From Empedobacter stercoris (lineage in GTDB: Bacteria > Bacteroidota > Bacteroidia > Flavobacteriales > Weeksellaceae): 34,510 nt of DNA. The notes under the pieces are model-generated. The model was not told where the DNA came from. It made no database searches and worked only from the letters and a program-made list of their open reading frames with translations. How positions within the stretch are numbered: position 1 is the stretch's first letter; every line of letters starts with the position of its first letter. The stretch is from the NCBI RefSeq assembly GCF_965137335.1, contig NZ_CBCRZD010000028.1, one strand, 5' to 3'. Positions 1 to 7,358 of this stretch are shown one piece after another. The translations under genes and the position numbers were made by a program.

Positions 1-55
1 CTTCTTTCACACAGCGTAACTTAAATGCTACATCATATTTTACTTTTCTTGTCAT
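1..55 (-). CDS. IS3-family transposase OrfA, N-terminal fragment (cut by window edge)
   Basis: An ATG at 53-55 on the minus strand opens a frame reading MTRKVKYDVAFKLRCVKE, then the window ends. This is the characteristic start of IS150-group OrfA, a small helix-turn-helix protein that binds the element ends. In this family OrfA is usually followed by an overlapping orfB carrying the DDE integrase domain, joined by programmed -1 frameshifting; neither can be seen here. Assignment rests on 18 residues plus the adjacent IS end motif, so the family is fairly safe but the element name is not. Confidence 0.7.
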   Translation of the reverse strand, partial: MTRKVKYDVAFKLRCVKE

Positions 56-61
56 AAAAAA

Positions 62-93
62 TGCCCCCAAAAGTGTCTAACTTTTTGGGGGCA
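62..93. repeat. Hairpin-forming inverted repeat at the IS terminus
   Basis: TGCCCCCAAAAGT and ACTTTTTGGGGGCA are inverted copies (one extra A in the right arm) around a six-base spacer. The arms are part of the IS end rather than a dedicated gene terminator. Transcripts leaving the guanylyltransferase gene leftwards would nevertheless form this GC-rich stem, so it may also reduce read-through into the transposase. Confidence 0.65.
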
Positions 94-116
94 GTGTAAA
101 ATGAGAAGCTTTTTAT

Positions 117-1211
117 TTAACAATATTTTTCGCCATTTTTTTGAAGTTTCAAATCACTAACATAGGATTTGATATTTTGCACATTACTGCGTGGACAAAT
201 TAATAAACCTTTATCCGAATTAATCACGACATAGCTATCTAATCCGTCGACAATAATTGCCTTGTCTTCTGTTGAATAAATAAAATTATTCTTGGCATTA
301 TATCCAGAAAAGTGTTTGCACAATAATGTATTTTGATTATCGTCTTGATCTTCTCCTGTGTATTTATATTTTTCATTAATTGCAGACCAAGTCCCAATAT
401 CACTCCAACCAAATGTAGTAGGAATAACATAAACATTATCTGCTTGCTCTAAAATACCTTTGTTGATTGATGTGACATCCAATGTTGTGTAAATAGGTTT
501 TAGCGTTTCTGTATTTTGTAACGATTGATCAAGTTCAAAATACTTGTTCAATGTTTCGTACATAGAAGGTAAATGTTGTTGAAAAGCATACACAATACTT
601 TCTACTGACCAAATAAGAATACCTGTGTTCCAAATGAACTCGCCACTTGTAATAAATGATTCAGCAAATTCTAAATCAGGTTTATCAATATAAGATTTCA
701 CTTTTTTTATAGGCGTGGGATTTTCTATAAATTGAATATAACTATAATTAACATCTGGTCTTGTAGGTGCTACCCCTAAAGTGATTAATCGATTATTATC
801 AGCATCCTCGAAAGCAATTTTCACTTTTTCAGAAAATTCTTCTTCATTAAATATAAAATGATCCGAAGGGGAAATAATCAATTTACCATTGGGATTAATT
901 TGTTGAATCGTCATTGCTGCTAATAAATTACACGCAGCAGTATTCATTACTCTTGGTTCAATAATAAAGTTAGCTTCATTAAATTCAGGTAATTGTTCTT
1001 CTACAATTTCTTTGTAATCTTGAATGGTAACAATGAAAATATTTTCTTGAGGAACAACTTTTTTCAAACGATCATAGGTGAGTTGAATAAATGTTTTTCC
1101 AATTCCTAATAAATCATGAAATTGTTTTGGTTTTTTTATTGTGCTCAACGGCCATAATCTAACTCCTGTACCACTGGCAAGGATAACAGCATAATTATCT
1201 TTGTTATTCAT
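117..1211 (-). CDS. Mannose-1-phosphate guanylyltransferase
   Basis: This 364-residue protein is a nucleotidyltransferase of the mannose-1-phosphate guanylyltransferase type, which makes GDP-mannose from GTP and mannose-1-phosphate for surface polysaccharides and glycolipids. The N-terminus carries the family signature at about residues 9-29 (ILASGTGVRLWPLS followed by PKQF), then ISPSDHFI near residue 113 and a C-terminal FGWSDIGTW motif near residue 268. The length fits the short type lacking a fused isomerase domain. The signature is slightly divergent: the usual AGG is ASG, and the glycine-threonine-arginine run is GTGVR. The start ATG lies inside the end of the upstream SprT-like gene (8-base overlap), so the two are probably co-transcribed. 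ManC or GDP-mannose pyrophosphorylase would be the alternative names. Confidence 0.88.
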   Translation of the reverse strand: MNNKDNYAVILASGTGVRLWPLSTIKKPKQFHDLLGIGKTFIQLTYDRLKKVVPQENIFIVTIQDYKEIVEEQLPEFNEANFIIEPRVMNTAACNLLAAMTIQQINPNGKLIISPSDHFIFNEEEFSEKVKIAFEDADNNRLITLGVAPTRPDVNYSYIQFIENPTPIKKVKSYIDKPDLEFAESFITSGEFIWNTGILIWSVESIVYAFQQHLPSMYETLNKYFELDQSLQNTETLKPIYTTLDVTSINKGILEQADNVYVIPTTFGWSDIGTWSAINEKYKYTGEDQDDNQNTLLCKHFSGYNAKNNFIYSTEDKAIIVDGLDSYVVINSDKGLLICPRSNVQNIKSYVSDLKLQKNGEKYC

Positions 1212-1809
1212 GATTGTTTTTAAATTTGTTTACGGTAGCAGTTGCATTAATCAAATACCTTCTATTGGTTTTCAGCTCTAAACAAAGATACCTTAATTTT
1301 CTTTTGGATTCTTTTTTAAAGATCCTTTTTCCTATTGAAAAAATTGTGCCATCCTCTAAATCTTCTAAATAGACTTGAGTAGGATTTTTATCATCTATAA
1401 TATATTTTGACACATTAATATCTGCACCTAAACTTGCTTTTGGATGCTTCGCATGATGTATAATGTAAGGTCGCAATTCTTCGGGATAAACATGAAGTGA
1501 TTCTAATAATAAATGTCCAAAAATGGTTTTCCATTCTTTTCCATGCGGATTTATTTTTCGAGAATCAAACTGAACAAATGTTTTGAGATGTGCGACTTCA
1601 TGTGTAAACACAAAAAAGAAAGCATAAGGATTGAGATCACCATTTACCGTAATTTGATGACGGTTATTTTCGAGCAATCTGCGATAATCTCCCAACTTTG
1701 TTTCTCTTCGTCTTGTAATTTTAAGTGTGATGAAGTGATTTTCTAACCATTTTTTCACGTACAAGTCTGCATTATGAGGGATATAAGAAGTTAAATGTTC
1801 TAAATTCAC
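1204..1809 (-). CDS. SprT-like zinc metalloprotein
   Basis: A protein of about 201 residues with the SprT-like layout: a zinc-site HEVAH (HExxH) in its first half, followed about 20 residues later by HGKEWKTIFGHLL, which supplies the usual third histidine. Such proteins are predicted metalloproteases; the physiological substrate in Bacteroidota is unknown. There is no in-frame ATG at the front: GTG at 1809 and TTG at 1818 are the possible starts, and GTG was chosen as the more common of the two; a stop lies shortly upstream. The gene's end overlaps the guanylyltransferase start by 8 bases. It diverges from the mlaE-like gene at 1863. The family call is firm, the start is not. Confidence 0.82.
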   Translation of the reverse strand: MNLEHLTSYIPHNADLYVKKWLENHFITLKITRRRETKLGDYRRLLENNRHQITVNGDLNPYAFFFVFTHEVAHLKTFVQFDSRKINPHGKEWKTIFGHLLLESLHVYPEELRPYIIHHAKHPKASLGADINVSKYIIDDKNPTQVYLEDLEDGTIFSIGKRIFKKESKRKLRYLCLELKTNRRYLINATATVNKFKNNHE

Positions 1810-1862
1810 ATTGTGCAAGATAAATAAAATGCCTTTCCAATAAAAATATTAATTTTGTCGTA

Positions 1863-2609
1863 ATGAAACTAATCGAAAATTTAGGGTCATACTTTATGCT
1901 TATGGGTAAAGTATTTAGCAAACCTCAAAAATTGAGTGTTTTCTGGAAATTGACCGTTAGAGAAATATATGATTTAGGTGTAAATTCTGTCGGAATTGTA
2001 ACCTTCATCTCTACATTTATGGGAGCTGTTGTAGCAATACAAATGGCTCAAAACTTTCAAGGAGCTGCTATTCCTGTACCAGACGCTTACATTGGTTATG
2101 CAACCAAAGTAGTGTTGGTCTTAGAATTTGCTCCAACAATTATGTCGTTGATTTTAGTTGGTAAAGTTGGTTCGTATATCGCTTCGAGTATTGGAACAAT
2201 GCGTGTTACCGAACAAATTGATGCATTAGATGTAATGGGAATCAATTCGGCAAACTTCTTGATCCTACCTAAAATTATCGCTTGTGTATTTTTTAATCCT
2301 TTATTGGTCATGATTTCAATTGGATTCGGATTATTAGGAGGTTATTACATTGGTGTTTTTACTAAACTATGGTCTGCAGCCGACTTTATCACTGGTTTAC
2401 AAATGAATATGGCAACAAAATTGTTTGTATATACATTTGTCAAAACGATGGTATTCGCGTTTGTTATCGCAACAATTCCTGCATATTATGGATATAATGT
2501 AAAAGGAGGATCTTTAGAAGTTGGACGTTCTGCAACAACAGCAGTTGTTTGGACATCTATCACAATTATTGTGATCAACTTAGTATTAACACAAACAATT
2601 TTGAGCTAA
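1863..2609 (+). CDS. MlaE-family ABC transporter permease
   Basis: A 248-residue integral membrane protein of the MlaE/YrbE permease family, the membrane subunit of ABC systems that move phospholipids or other lipids between inner and outer membrane. Visible features are the amphipathic N-terminus, the conserved FISTFMGAVVAIQMA segment near residues 49-63, and four or five hydrophobic spans ending in a C-terminal helix. Its stop codon overlaps the ATG of the MlaF-like ATPase by one base (TAATG at 2607-2611), indicating translational coupling. No substrate-binding MCE (MlaD) gene follows, unlike the proteobacterial mla operon. A TAATTTTG sequence lies at 1850-1857 just before the ATG; if it is a -7 element the mRNA would be nearly leaderless. 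Confidence 0.9.
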   Translation: MKLIENLGSYFMLMGKVFSKPQKLSVFWKLTVREIYDLGVNSVGIVTFISTFMGAVVAIQMAQNFQGAAIPVPDAYIGYATKVVLVLEFAPTIMSLILVGKVGSYIASSIGTMRVTEQIDALDVMGINSANFLILPKIIACVFFNPLLVMISIGFGLLGGYYIGVFTKLWSAADFITGLQMNMATKLFVYTFVKTMVFAFVIATIPAYYGYNVKGGSLEVGRSATTAVVWTSITIIVINLVLTQTILS

Positions 2610-3376
2610 TGATTGAGATAAAAGAAATCAGAAAATCTTTTGATGCGATCGAAGTTTTAAAAGGTTTTTCGGTTACATTCGAAAAAGGAAAAGTAAGTTT
2701 AATCATTGGTCAAAGTGGTTCTGGAAAGACCGTTTTTCTTAAAAATTTAATTGGTTTATTCTCTCCAACTTCTGGTCAAATTTTGTATGAAGGCGAAAAT
2801 ATGATCGAGTTCGATTACAAAGAAAAACAACGTTTACGCTCAGAAATTGGTGTCGTTTTCCAAGGTTCAGCTTTATATGATACGATGAATATCGTCGAAA
2901 ATGTAAAGTTTCCTTTACAGATGTTTTCGGATATGTCGAATGCAGATGCAGAAAAACGTGCAAGAGAAGTATTAGATCGTGTTGAAATAGCACGAACAGC
3001 ATTGAAAAAGTATCCTTCAGAAATTTCTGGAGGAATGCAAAAACGTGTTGCTATTGCACGCGCTATTGTAAATAATCCAAAGTATTTATTTGCCGATGAA
3101 CCTAATTCGGGTTTAGATCCCAAAACAGCTTTGGTTATCGATCAATTAATTTATGATATTACGAAGGAATACAACACAACAACAGTTGTCAATACACATG
3201 ATATGAACTCGGTAATGGAAATCGGCGATCATATTGTTTTCTTAAAAAATGGTTTCTTAGAATGGGAAGGAACAAAAGACGAAATTTTAGTCGCAGATAA
3301 TCCAAATGTGATTGATTTTGTATATTCGTCAAATCTCTTTAAGAAACTGAGAGAAGCTCTATTAAAAGAACAATAA
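2609..3376 (+). CDS. MlaF-family ABC transporter ATP-binding protein
   Basis: The 255-residue ATPase partner of the preceding MlaE-like permease. All ABC motifs are visible: Walker A GQSGSGKT at residues 34-41, the Q-loop VVFQGSALYD, the signature SGGMQKRVAIARA, Walker B LFADEP followed by the D-loop SGLDP, and the H-loop histidine in VVNTHDM. Longer frames starting at 2549 were rejected because the ATG at 2609 overlaps the permease stop (TAATG) and begins right at the conserved domain. The pair would energise lipid transport across the envelope. The barrel-protein gene follows 22 bases downstream. Confidence 0.93.
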   Translation: MIEIKEIRKSFDAIEVLKGFSVTFEKGKVSLIIGQSGSGKTVFLKNLIGLFSPTSGQILYEGENMIEFDYKEKQRLRSEIGVVFQGSALYDTMNIVENVKFPLQMFSDMSNADAEKRAREVLDRVEIARTALKKYPSEISGGMQKRVAIARAIVNNPKYLFADEPNSGLDPKTALVIDQLIYDITKEYNTTTVVNTHDMNSVMEIGDHIVFLKNGFLEWEGTKDEILVADNPNVIDFVYSSNLFKKLREALLKEQ

Positions 3377-3398
3377 AATCAATTAAAATAAAAATTCT

Positions 3399-3995
3399 AT
3401 GAAAAAATTAATTTTAGCTGCATTTATCGGCTTAACTGCAAATTTTGCAATGGCTCAAAATATCAATTTTGGACTTAAAGGGGGTGCCGTTTTTAATACG
3501 GATAAAGGAGAAGTCTGGAAAGACGCAACAAGTAATATTTTCAAAGGCAAAGCTTCAGCTGGCTTTCAAGCGGGTGCTTTAGCAAGAATTTCTTTGGCGG
3601 GAATTTATATTCAACCTGAATTACTGTATACGCAATTTAAAAATGAATACAATATTGAAGCAGAAAGCTTTGATGTTACTAAAAAACGTATGGATATTCC
3701 TGTAAATGTTGGAAAAAGATTTTTAGGTATTGCACATGTGCAAGCAGGACCTGTTTTCTCTTATTATTTTGACGATAAACTTTCTGTGAAAGAATTTACA
3801 ACTGCAAAACAAGATGAGTTTAATGTCGGAATGCAAATTGGTGCTGGCGTAGAAGTTTCTAAATTATTATTCGATTTACGTTACGAATTTGGTCTAGGAA
3901 AAATCGGTTCTGAAATTGCAAACTCTAATGGCAGACAATTTCAAACAGAAAATCGTCCACAAATGTTAAACTTAACAGTGGCATATTTATTCTAA
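3399..3995 (+). CDS. Outer-membrane beta-barrel protein, PorT-like
   Basis: A 198-residue exported protein with a Sec signal peptide (MKKLILAAFIGLTANFAMAQ, cleavage after AMA or AQ) and a body of alternating hydrophobic/polar beta strands, beginning with NFGLKGGAVFNT and closing with LNLTVAYLF, which ends in phenylalanine as outer-membrane barrels do. This fits the small PorT-type barrel domain widespread in Bacteroidota. It starts 22 bases after the MlaF-like gene and is probably in the same transcript, suggesting an envelope role, but no specific function can be given. Substrate specificity and partner are unknown. Confidence 0.8.
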   Translation: MKKLILAAFIGLTANFAMAQNINFGLKGGAVFNTDKGEVWKDATSNIFKGKASAGFQAGALARISLAGIYIQPELLYTQFKNEYNIEAESFDVTKKRMDIPVNVGKRFLGIAHVQAGPVFSYYFDDKLSVKEFTTAKQDEFNVGMQIGAGVEVSKLLFDLRYEFGLGKIGSEIANSNGRQFQTENRPQMLNLTVAYLF

Positions 3996-4018
3996 AAGGT
4001 TGTTTGTAAATAAATTTA

Positions 4019-4049
4019 TTGGATATATTTGTCCCAAATTGTATTTTTG
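4019..4049 (+). promoter_or_regulatory. Bacteroidota-type promoter for the TPR-protein gene
   Basis: TTG at 4019-4021 and TATTTTTG at 4042-4049 are separated by 20 bases, matching the phylum's -33 TTG and -7 TAnnTTTG arrangement. The predicted start point lies about 15 bases before the ATG at 4070. Confidence 0.6.
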
Positions 4050-4069
4050 CAACCTCGTAAATTATTAAA

Positions 4070-4777
4070 ATGGCAAAAAATAATAAAAAAGAAGAATTCG
4101 CGACAGAGCAATTCGTAGAAAAATTAGACAAAACAGCTTTCAACGTAGAGTTCTTTGTTGAAAAATATGCTAAAGCAATTGGTATTGGTTTAGGAGTAAT
4201 TATTGTAGCTGTTTTAGGTTATTTTGCTTACTTAAAATTAGTCGTAGAACCTAAATCAGAAGATGCTTTCAAAGAAATGGTTCAAGCAGAACGTCTTTTT
4301 GATCAAGATTCAATTAATGTAGCATTAAATGGTAGCGCTGGAAGTTTTCAAGGTTTACAACAAATAGTTGATGAATACGGAAATACAGATGCGGGTAATT
4401 TGGCTCGTTTTAAAGCGGCAAGTTCATATTATAAATTAGGAGATTATGCATCTGCTGTTAAATTATTAGAAGAATTTGATACAGATGACAACGTAATGTT
4501 AGCGCAAAAATATGGTATGTTAGGTAATGCATTAGTCGCTTCTAACAAATTAGAGGAAGGTTTACCTTACTATGTAAAAGCTGCTGAAGCAACAGAAGTT
4601 GAAACTTTACAATCGACATATTACACAAAAGCAGGTGAAATTGCAATGGAGTTAGGTAAAAATGCTGATGCATTAAAATATTTCCAAGCTTTGGAGGGTA
4701 AATATCCAAATGCAAACAATGGTGAAACAGCGAAGTTTATTGAGCGTTTAAAATACGCCTCTGAATCTGCAAAATAA
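4070..4777 (+). CDS. Membrane-anchored tetratricopeptide-repeat protein
   Basis: A 235-residue protein with a charged cytoplasmic N-terminus, one transmembrane helix at about residues 37-57 (IGIGLGVIIVAVLGYFAYL), and a C-terminal domain of helical pairs with tetratricopeptide character, for example the stretches beginning ARFKAASSYYKLGDYASAVKLL and AGEIAMELGKNADALKYFQ. The layout, a single-span anchor with periplasmic TPRs, resembles YfgM-like proteins that assist periplasmic chaperones, but this resemblance is architectural only. The gene has its own promoter and ends just before a strong terminator at 4798, so it appears monocistronic, sitting upstream of ribH. Confidence 0.82.
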   Translation: MAKNNKKEEFATEQFVEKLDKTAFNVEFFVEKYAKAIGIGLGVIIVAVLGYFAYLKLVVEPKSEDAFKEMVQAERLFDQDSINVALNGSAGSFQGLQQIVDEYGNTDAGNLARFKAASSYYKLGDYASAVKLLEEFDTDDNVMLAQKYGMLGNALVASNKLEEGLPYYVKAAEATEVETLQSTYYTKAGEIAMELGKNADALKYFQALEGKYPNANNGETAKFIERLKYASESAK

Positions 4778-4797
4778 TTCACTTTCAAAATAAGTAC

Positions 4798-4825
4798 AAG
4801 CCGAACAATTTGTTCGGCTTTTTTT
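4798..4825 (+). terminator. Intrinsic terminator after the TPR-protein gene
   Basis: Perfect 10-bp stem AAGCCGAACA/TGTTCGGCTT with a three-base loop, running into a seven-T tract (4819-4825). Confidence 0.9.
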
Positions 4826-4890
4826 ATTGATACAAATCAAAGTTTATCCTAAATCATTTTTGTATTTTTACCTTTCAAATTAGAAACAAA

Positions 4891-5388
4891 ATGGCAACAG
4901 AAAATAAAAATTTATCTCAATATAATAAAGCAGAATTACCAAATGTAGCGGGATCTAAATTTGCAATCATTACATCGGAATGGAATAATCATATTACATT
5001 TAACCTACGTGATGGTGCAAAAGATACGTTGATCGATTTAGGTGCTAACCCTAATGATGTTACGTTGTACCAAGTTCCAGGTAGTTTCGAGTTGATTTAT
5101 GGTGCAGATAAAGTCGCACAAACGCATCCAGATTTAGACGGAATCATTGTTGTAGGATGTGTTATTCGTGGTGCAACAGCGCATTTTGATTATGTTTGTC
5201 AAGGTGTAACACAAGGTGTGAAAGACTTAAATATTAAACACGATATACCAATTATTTTTTGTGTGTTAACCGACGAAAATGAACAACAATCAATTGATCG
5301 TTCTGGAGGAAAACATGGAAATAAAGGTGTAGAAGCAGGTGTTGCAGCTGTTATGATGGCCGATATGAAAAAAAAATTAGGTAAATAA
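4891..5388 (+). CDS. ribH: 6,7-dimethyl-8-ribityllumazine synthase
   Basis: This 165-residue cytoplasmic enzyme condenses 5-amino-6-ribitylaminouracil with 3,4-dihydroxy-2-butanone-4-phosphate, the penultimate step of riboflavin synthesis, and usually forms pentamers or 60-mer shells. Signature segments are all present: VPGSFEL at residues 62-68, GCVIRGATAHFDYVC around residues 89-103 with the presumed catalytic His98, FCVLT, and the C-terminal GGKHGNKGVEAG phosphate-binding stretch. Length is normal. No other rib genes are nearby, as is common in this phylum where ribH is isolated. The thioesterase gene begins 26 bases downstream, so co-transcription is likely. No FMN riboswitch was recognised in the 65 bases between the preceding terminator and the start. 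Confidence 0.97.
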   Translation: MATENKNLSQYNKAELPNVAGSKFAIITSEWNNHITFNLRDGAKDTLIDLGANPNDVTLYQVPGSFELIYGADKVAQTHPDLDGIIVVGCVIRGATAHFDYVCQGVTQGVKDLNIKHDIPIIFCVLTDENEQQSIDRSGGKHGNKGVEAGVAAVMMADMKKKLGK

Positions 5389-5414
5389 TCTCTTTTATAT
5401 CTAAAAATTTTTCA

Positions 5415-6155
5415 ATGCCAATTGCAGAAGATTTTCAATCTATTTTTATAAAGAATTGGGAAATTTATTTCTCTCAATGTGATCCGACTGGAAAAATGAA
5501 ATTGACAGAAATGGCAAATCTTTTTCAGTTAACAGCTTCTGAACATGCCATTAAAGGTGGTTTAGGCTTTTTCGATTTGCAACAGTACAATCAATCTTGG
5601 GTAATGAATCGACTTCGAATTGAAATTGATGAATTGCCTTCTTGGACAGATTTTGTTGAAGTAAAAACATGGATTGAATTGTTGAAAGGAGCTAAATCTA
5701 TTCGTGATTTTACAATCGAGAAAAATGGTAAAAAGTTGATTGGAGCATCAAGTTTATGGGCAGTTTTTAATACTGTAAAACGCCGCCCTGATCTTCTTCA
5801 AATTGATTCATCTCATATTGAACGATTTCCTAATTTGAAACCTACAAAATTGGAAAACAATGTTTTGACCACCAATTTTGAAGCTACAGAAATTATACAT
5901 TATAAAGTTCAATTCTCGGATTTAGATATTGTAAAACATGCCAATAATACCAAATATTTGGAATGGTGTCTCAATACAATCGATGCGAATATAATGTTAG
6001 AACATCGCATTAAAGCGATTGATATGAATTTCTTGAAAGAATTAAGTTTAGATGACGAAATCGAAATTCAGAAATTAGAAACAGAGAAGTTGATTCAGTT
6101 TAAAATTGTCAATCAAGAGAAAATAAACTTTGTTTGTCAATTAGAGTTGAAATAA
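5415..6155 (+). CDS. Acyl-ACP thioesterase family protein
   Basis: A 246-residue double-hotdog protein of the acyl-[acyl-carrier-protein] thioesterase family (plant FatA/FatB and bacterial homologues), which release free fatty acids from acyl-ACP. The first hotdog holds the conserved SWVMNRLRIEI and WTDFVEVKTW segments; the second begins near residue 157 with HYKVQFSDLDIVKHANNTKYLEWCL, where HANN..YLEW is the typical active-site region with Asn and His. Length matches bacterial members. It follows ribH by 26 bases and ends before a bidirectional terminator at 6186-6212. A simple acyl-CoA thioesterase activity is the main alternative. Confidence 0.87.
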   Translation: MPIAEDFQSIFIKNWEIYFSQCDPTGKMKLTEMANLFQLTASEHAIKGGLGFFDLQQYNQSWVMNRLRIEIDELPSWTDFVEVKTWIELLKGAKSIRDFTIEKNGKKLIGASSLWAVFNTVKRRPDLLQIDSSHIERFPNLKPTKLENNVLTTNFEATEIIHYKVQFSDLDIVKHANNTKYLEWCLNTIDANIMLEHRIKAIDMNFLKELSLDDEIEIQKLETEKLIQFKIVNQEKINFVCQLELK

Positions 6156-6185
6156 CATATTTTTATTAAACAGAATTATTACAAT

Positions 6186-6212
6186 AAAAAGGTTTCAATC
6201 GAAACCTTTTTT
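6186..6212. terminator. Bidirectional terminator between thioesterase and NlpE-like genes
   Basis: Stem AAAAGGTTTC/GAAACCTTTT with loop AATC, flanked by A-rich and T-rich tracts, so it can terminate both convergent genes. Confidence 0.85.
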
Positions 6213-6215
6213 AAT

Positions 6216-6671
6216 TTATTCTTTTATCAAAACAAACTGAATAGAATCTGCCGTTTCAATCTTCTTTTGATTTTTATCCAATTGTCTTATCTTTCCTTCT
6301 TCAACCAAAAAAGCATTCGGAACATTTGCGATTTCTGGTAAAACAATTGTTTTTCCATCTTCTTTTAATTGAAAAACCCCAGTTGTCATCACTGCATAAT
6401 TATCAATTCCTAAACGTTTAGTCGCATACACATAACCATTATTTGGCAATAATTTAATCTCCATTTCTACCTCTTTGCAATCTTTTTCAAAACAAGGTAA
6501 AGTCCCTTTATAAATTCCATCAAATTGAATCGATTTTTCCATTGATAAAGTATCCATTTTCAAGGAATCATTTACATTTTCTACTTCTTTATTCACCGAC
6601 TCTGTTTCGTTTTTACAACTTGACACAACGAAAGCTGCGATTGTAAATGTGGCTAAAAATATTTTTTTCAT
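6216..6671 (-). CDS. NlpE-like (copper-resistance-type) lipoprotein
   Basis: A 151-residue lipoprotein: signal peptide with a lipobox VVSSC placing the lipidated cysteine at residue 19, a charged linker, then a small beta domain starting FDGIYKGTLPC that matches the NlpE N-terminal domain (GxYxGxLPC). In Escherichia coli NlpE senses surface contact and lipoprotein-sorting defects and has been linked to copper; the role in this organism is unknown. The cysteine pair is unusual: TLPCFEKDCKEV has four residues between the cysteines where NlpE has two (CxxC). It lies 99 bases downstream of ndk, separated from it by a terminator, so it likely has its own promoter. Confidence 0.78.
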   Translation of the reverse strand: MKKIFLATFTIAAFVVSSCKNETESVNKEVENVNDSLKMDTLSMEKSIQFDGIYKGTLPCFEKDCKEVEMEIKLLPNNGYVYATKRLGIDNYAVMTTGVFQLKEDGKTIVLPEIANVPNAFLVEEGKIRQLDKNQKKIETADSIQFVLIKE

Positions 6672-6709
6672 CTTTTAGAATTTAAGTTAAAGGTAAGTAA
6701 ATTTTAACC

Positions 6710-6744
6710 AAAAAAAATCCTTCCGAATATTTTCAGAAGGATTT
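6710..6744 (-). terminator. Intrinsic terminator after ndk
   Basis: On the minus strand the stem AAATCCTTC/GAAGGATTT (6715-6723 with 6736-6744) is followed by a run of T (A tract 6710-6717 on the plus strand). Confidence 0.8.
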
Positions 6745-6770
6745 ATATGATGTTTTATAATCTTATTCGA

Positions 6771-7187
6771 TTAGAAAATTTCTTTCGCTGCGAAGTGGAA
6801 AGCAGCTTCGATAGCAGCATTTTCGTCAGAATCAGAACCATGAACAGCGTTAGCATCGATAGATTCAGCGTATTTAGCACGGATAGTACCTTCTGCAGCC
6901 TCAGCTGGATTAGTAGCACCGATTAACGTACGGAAATCAGCAACAGCGTTATCTTTTTCTAAAACTGCAGCAACGATTGGTCCAGAAGTCATGAACTCAA
7001 CTAAATCCTTAAAGAAAGGGCGCTCTGCGTGGATAGCGTAAAATGCTTCAGCATCTTGTTTCGCTAATTGAGTCATTTTAGCCGCTTTGATTTTGAAACC
7101 AGCGTCAGTGATGTCTTTTAAAATATCTCCGATGTGTCCTTTTGCTACTGCATCAGGCTTAATCATTGTGAATGTAATGTTTGCCAT
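6771..7187 (-). CDS. ndk: Nucleoside diphosphate kinase
   Basis: A 138-residue enzyme that transfers the gamma phosphate of ATP to nucleoside diphosphates through a phosphohistidine. The family start TFTMIKPDAVAKGHIG is present, and the catalytic NAVHGSDS motif places the active histidine at residue 116. RPFF (57-60), SGP (68-70) and the arginine in DFRTLIG also match. Length is normal for the family. It is flanked by its own terminator and by a TAATTTTG -7 element at 7225-7232 (minus strand), so it appears monocistronic. Confidence 0.97.
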   Translation of the reverse strand: MANITFTMIKPDAVAKGHIGDILKDITDAGFKIKAAKMTQLAKQDAEAFYAIHAERPFFKDLVEFMTSGPIVAAVLEKDNAVADFRTLIGATNPAEAAEGTIRAKYAESIDANAVHGSDSDENAAIEAAFHFAAKEIF

Positions 7188-7224
7188 TTTATTGAATTGT
7201 ATTTATTACTTAATTTTTGATGTG

Positions 7225-7232
7225 CAAAATTA
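7225..7232 (-). promoter_or_regulatory. -7 promoter element for ndk
   Basis: The minus strand reads TAATTTTG, an exact TAnnTTTG match about 38 bases before the ndk start codon. No convincing -33 TTG at the right spacing is visible. Confidence 0.45.
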
Positions 7233-7358
7233 CAAAAATGATTCGAATGTTTATATCTTATCAATAAAAATTCTCAAATTAATAAATATCAACATTAATT
7301 ATCTATTTAAGAAAGATGATCAAAATAAAAATTCTTATTTTTAAGAAAATATAAAACC

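Larger units (their letters stand above)
1..98 (-). mobile_element. IS3-family (IS150-type) insertion sequence, one end only
   Basis: The left edge of the window is the outer end of an insertion sequence running off the window. Two things show it: an orfA start codon with a typical IS3 OrfA N-terminus (2-55, minus strand), and a terminal motif at 62-93 that reads on the minus strand TGCCCCCAAAAAGTTAGACA and continues into an inverted copy of itself, as at ends of IS150-group elements. The exact outer boundary is uncertain, between about 93 and 98; the second end and target duplication are not visible. The element lies only about 20 bp past the stop codon of the guanylyltransferase gene. Confidence 0.75.

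Noticed and set aside
62..93. Hairpin taken as a dedicated terminator of the guanylyltransferase gene
   Set aside because: The sequence is the standard IS150-type terminus and no T tract directly follows on the minus strand; a secondary terminator effect is possible only.
2549..2608. N-terminal extension of the MlaF-like protein
   Set aside because: It lies wholly inside the MlaE coding sequence; the ATG at 2609 forms the TAATG overlap and starts the conserved domain.
2815..3123. Long opposite-strand frames inside mlaF and other genes (also 10857-11057, 13689-13997, 30679-31059)
   Set aside because: They are antisense to clearly identified genes and have no family features of their own.
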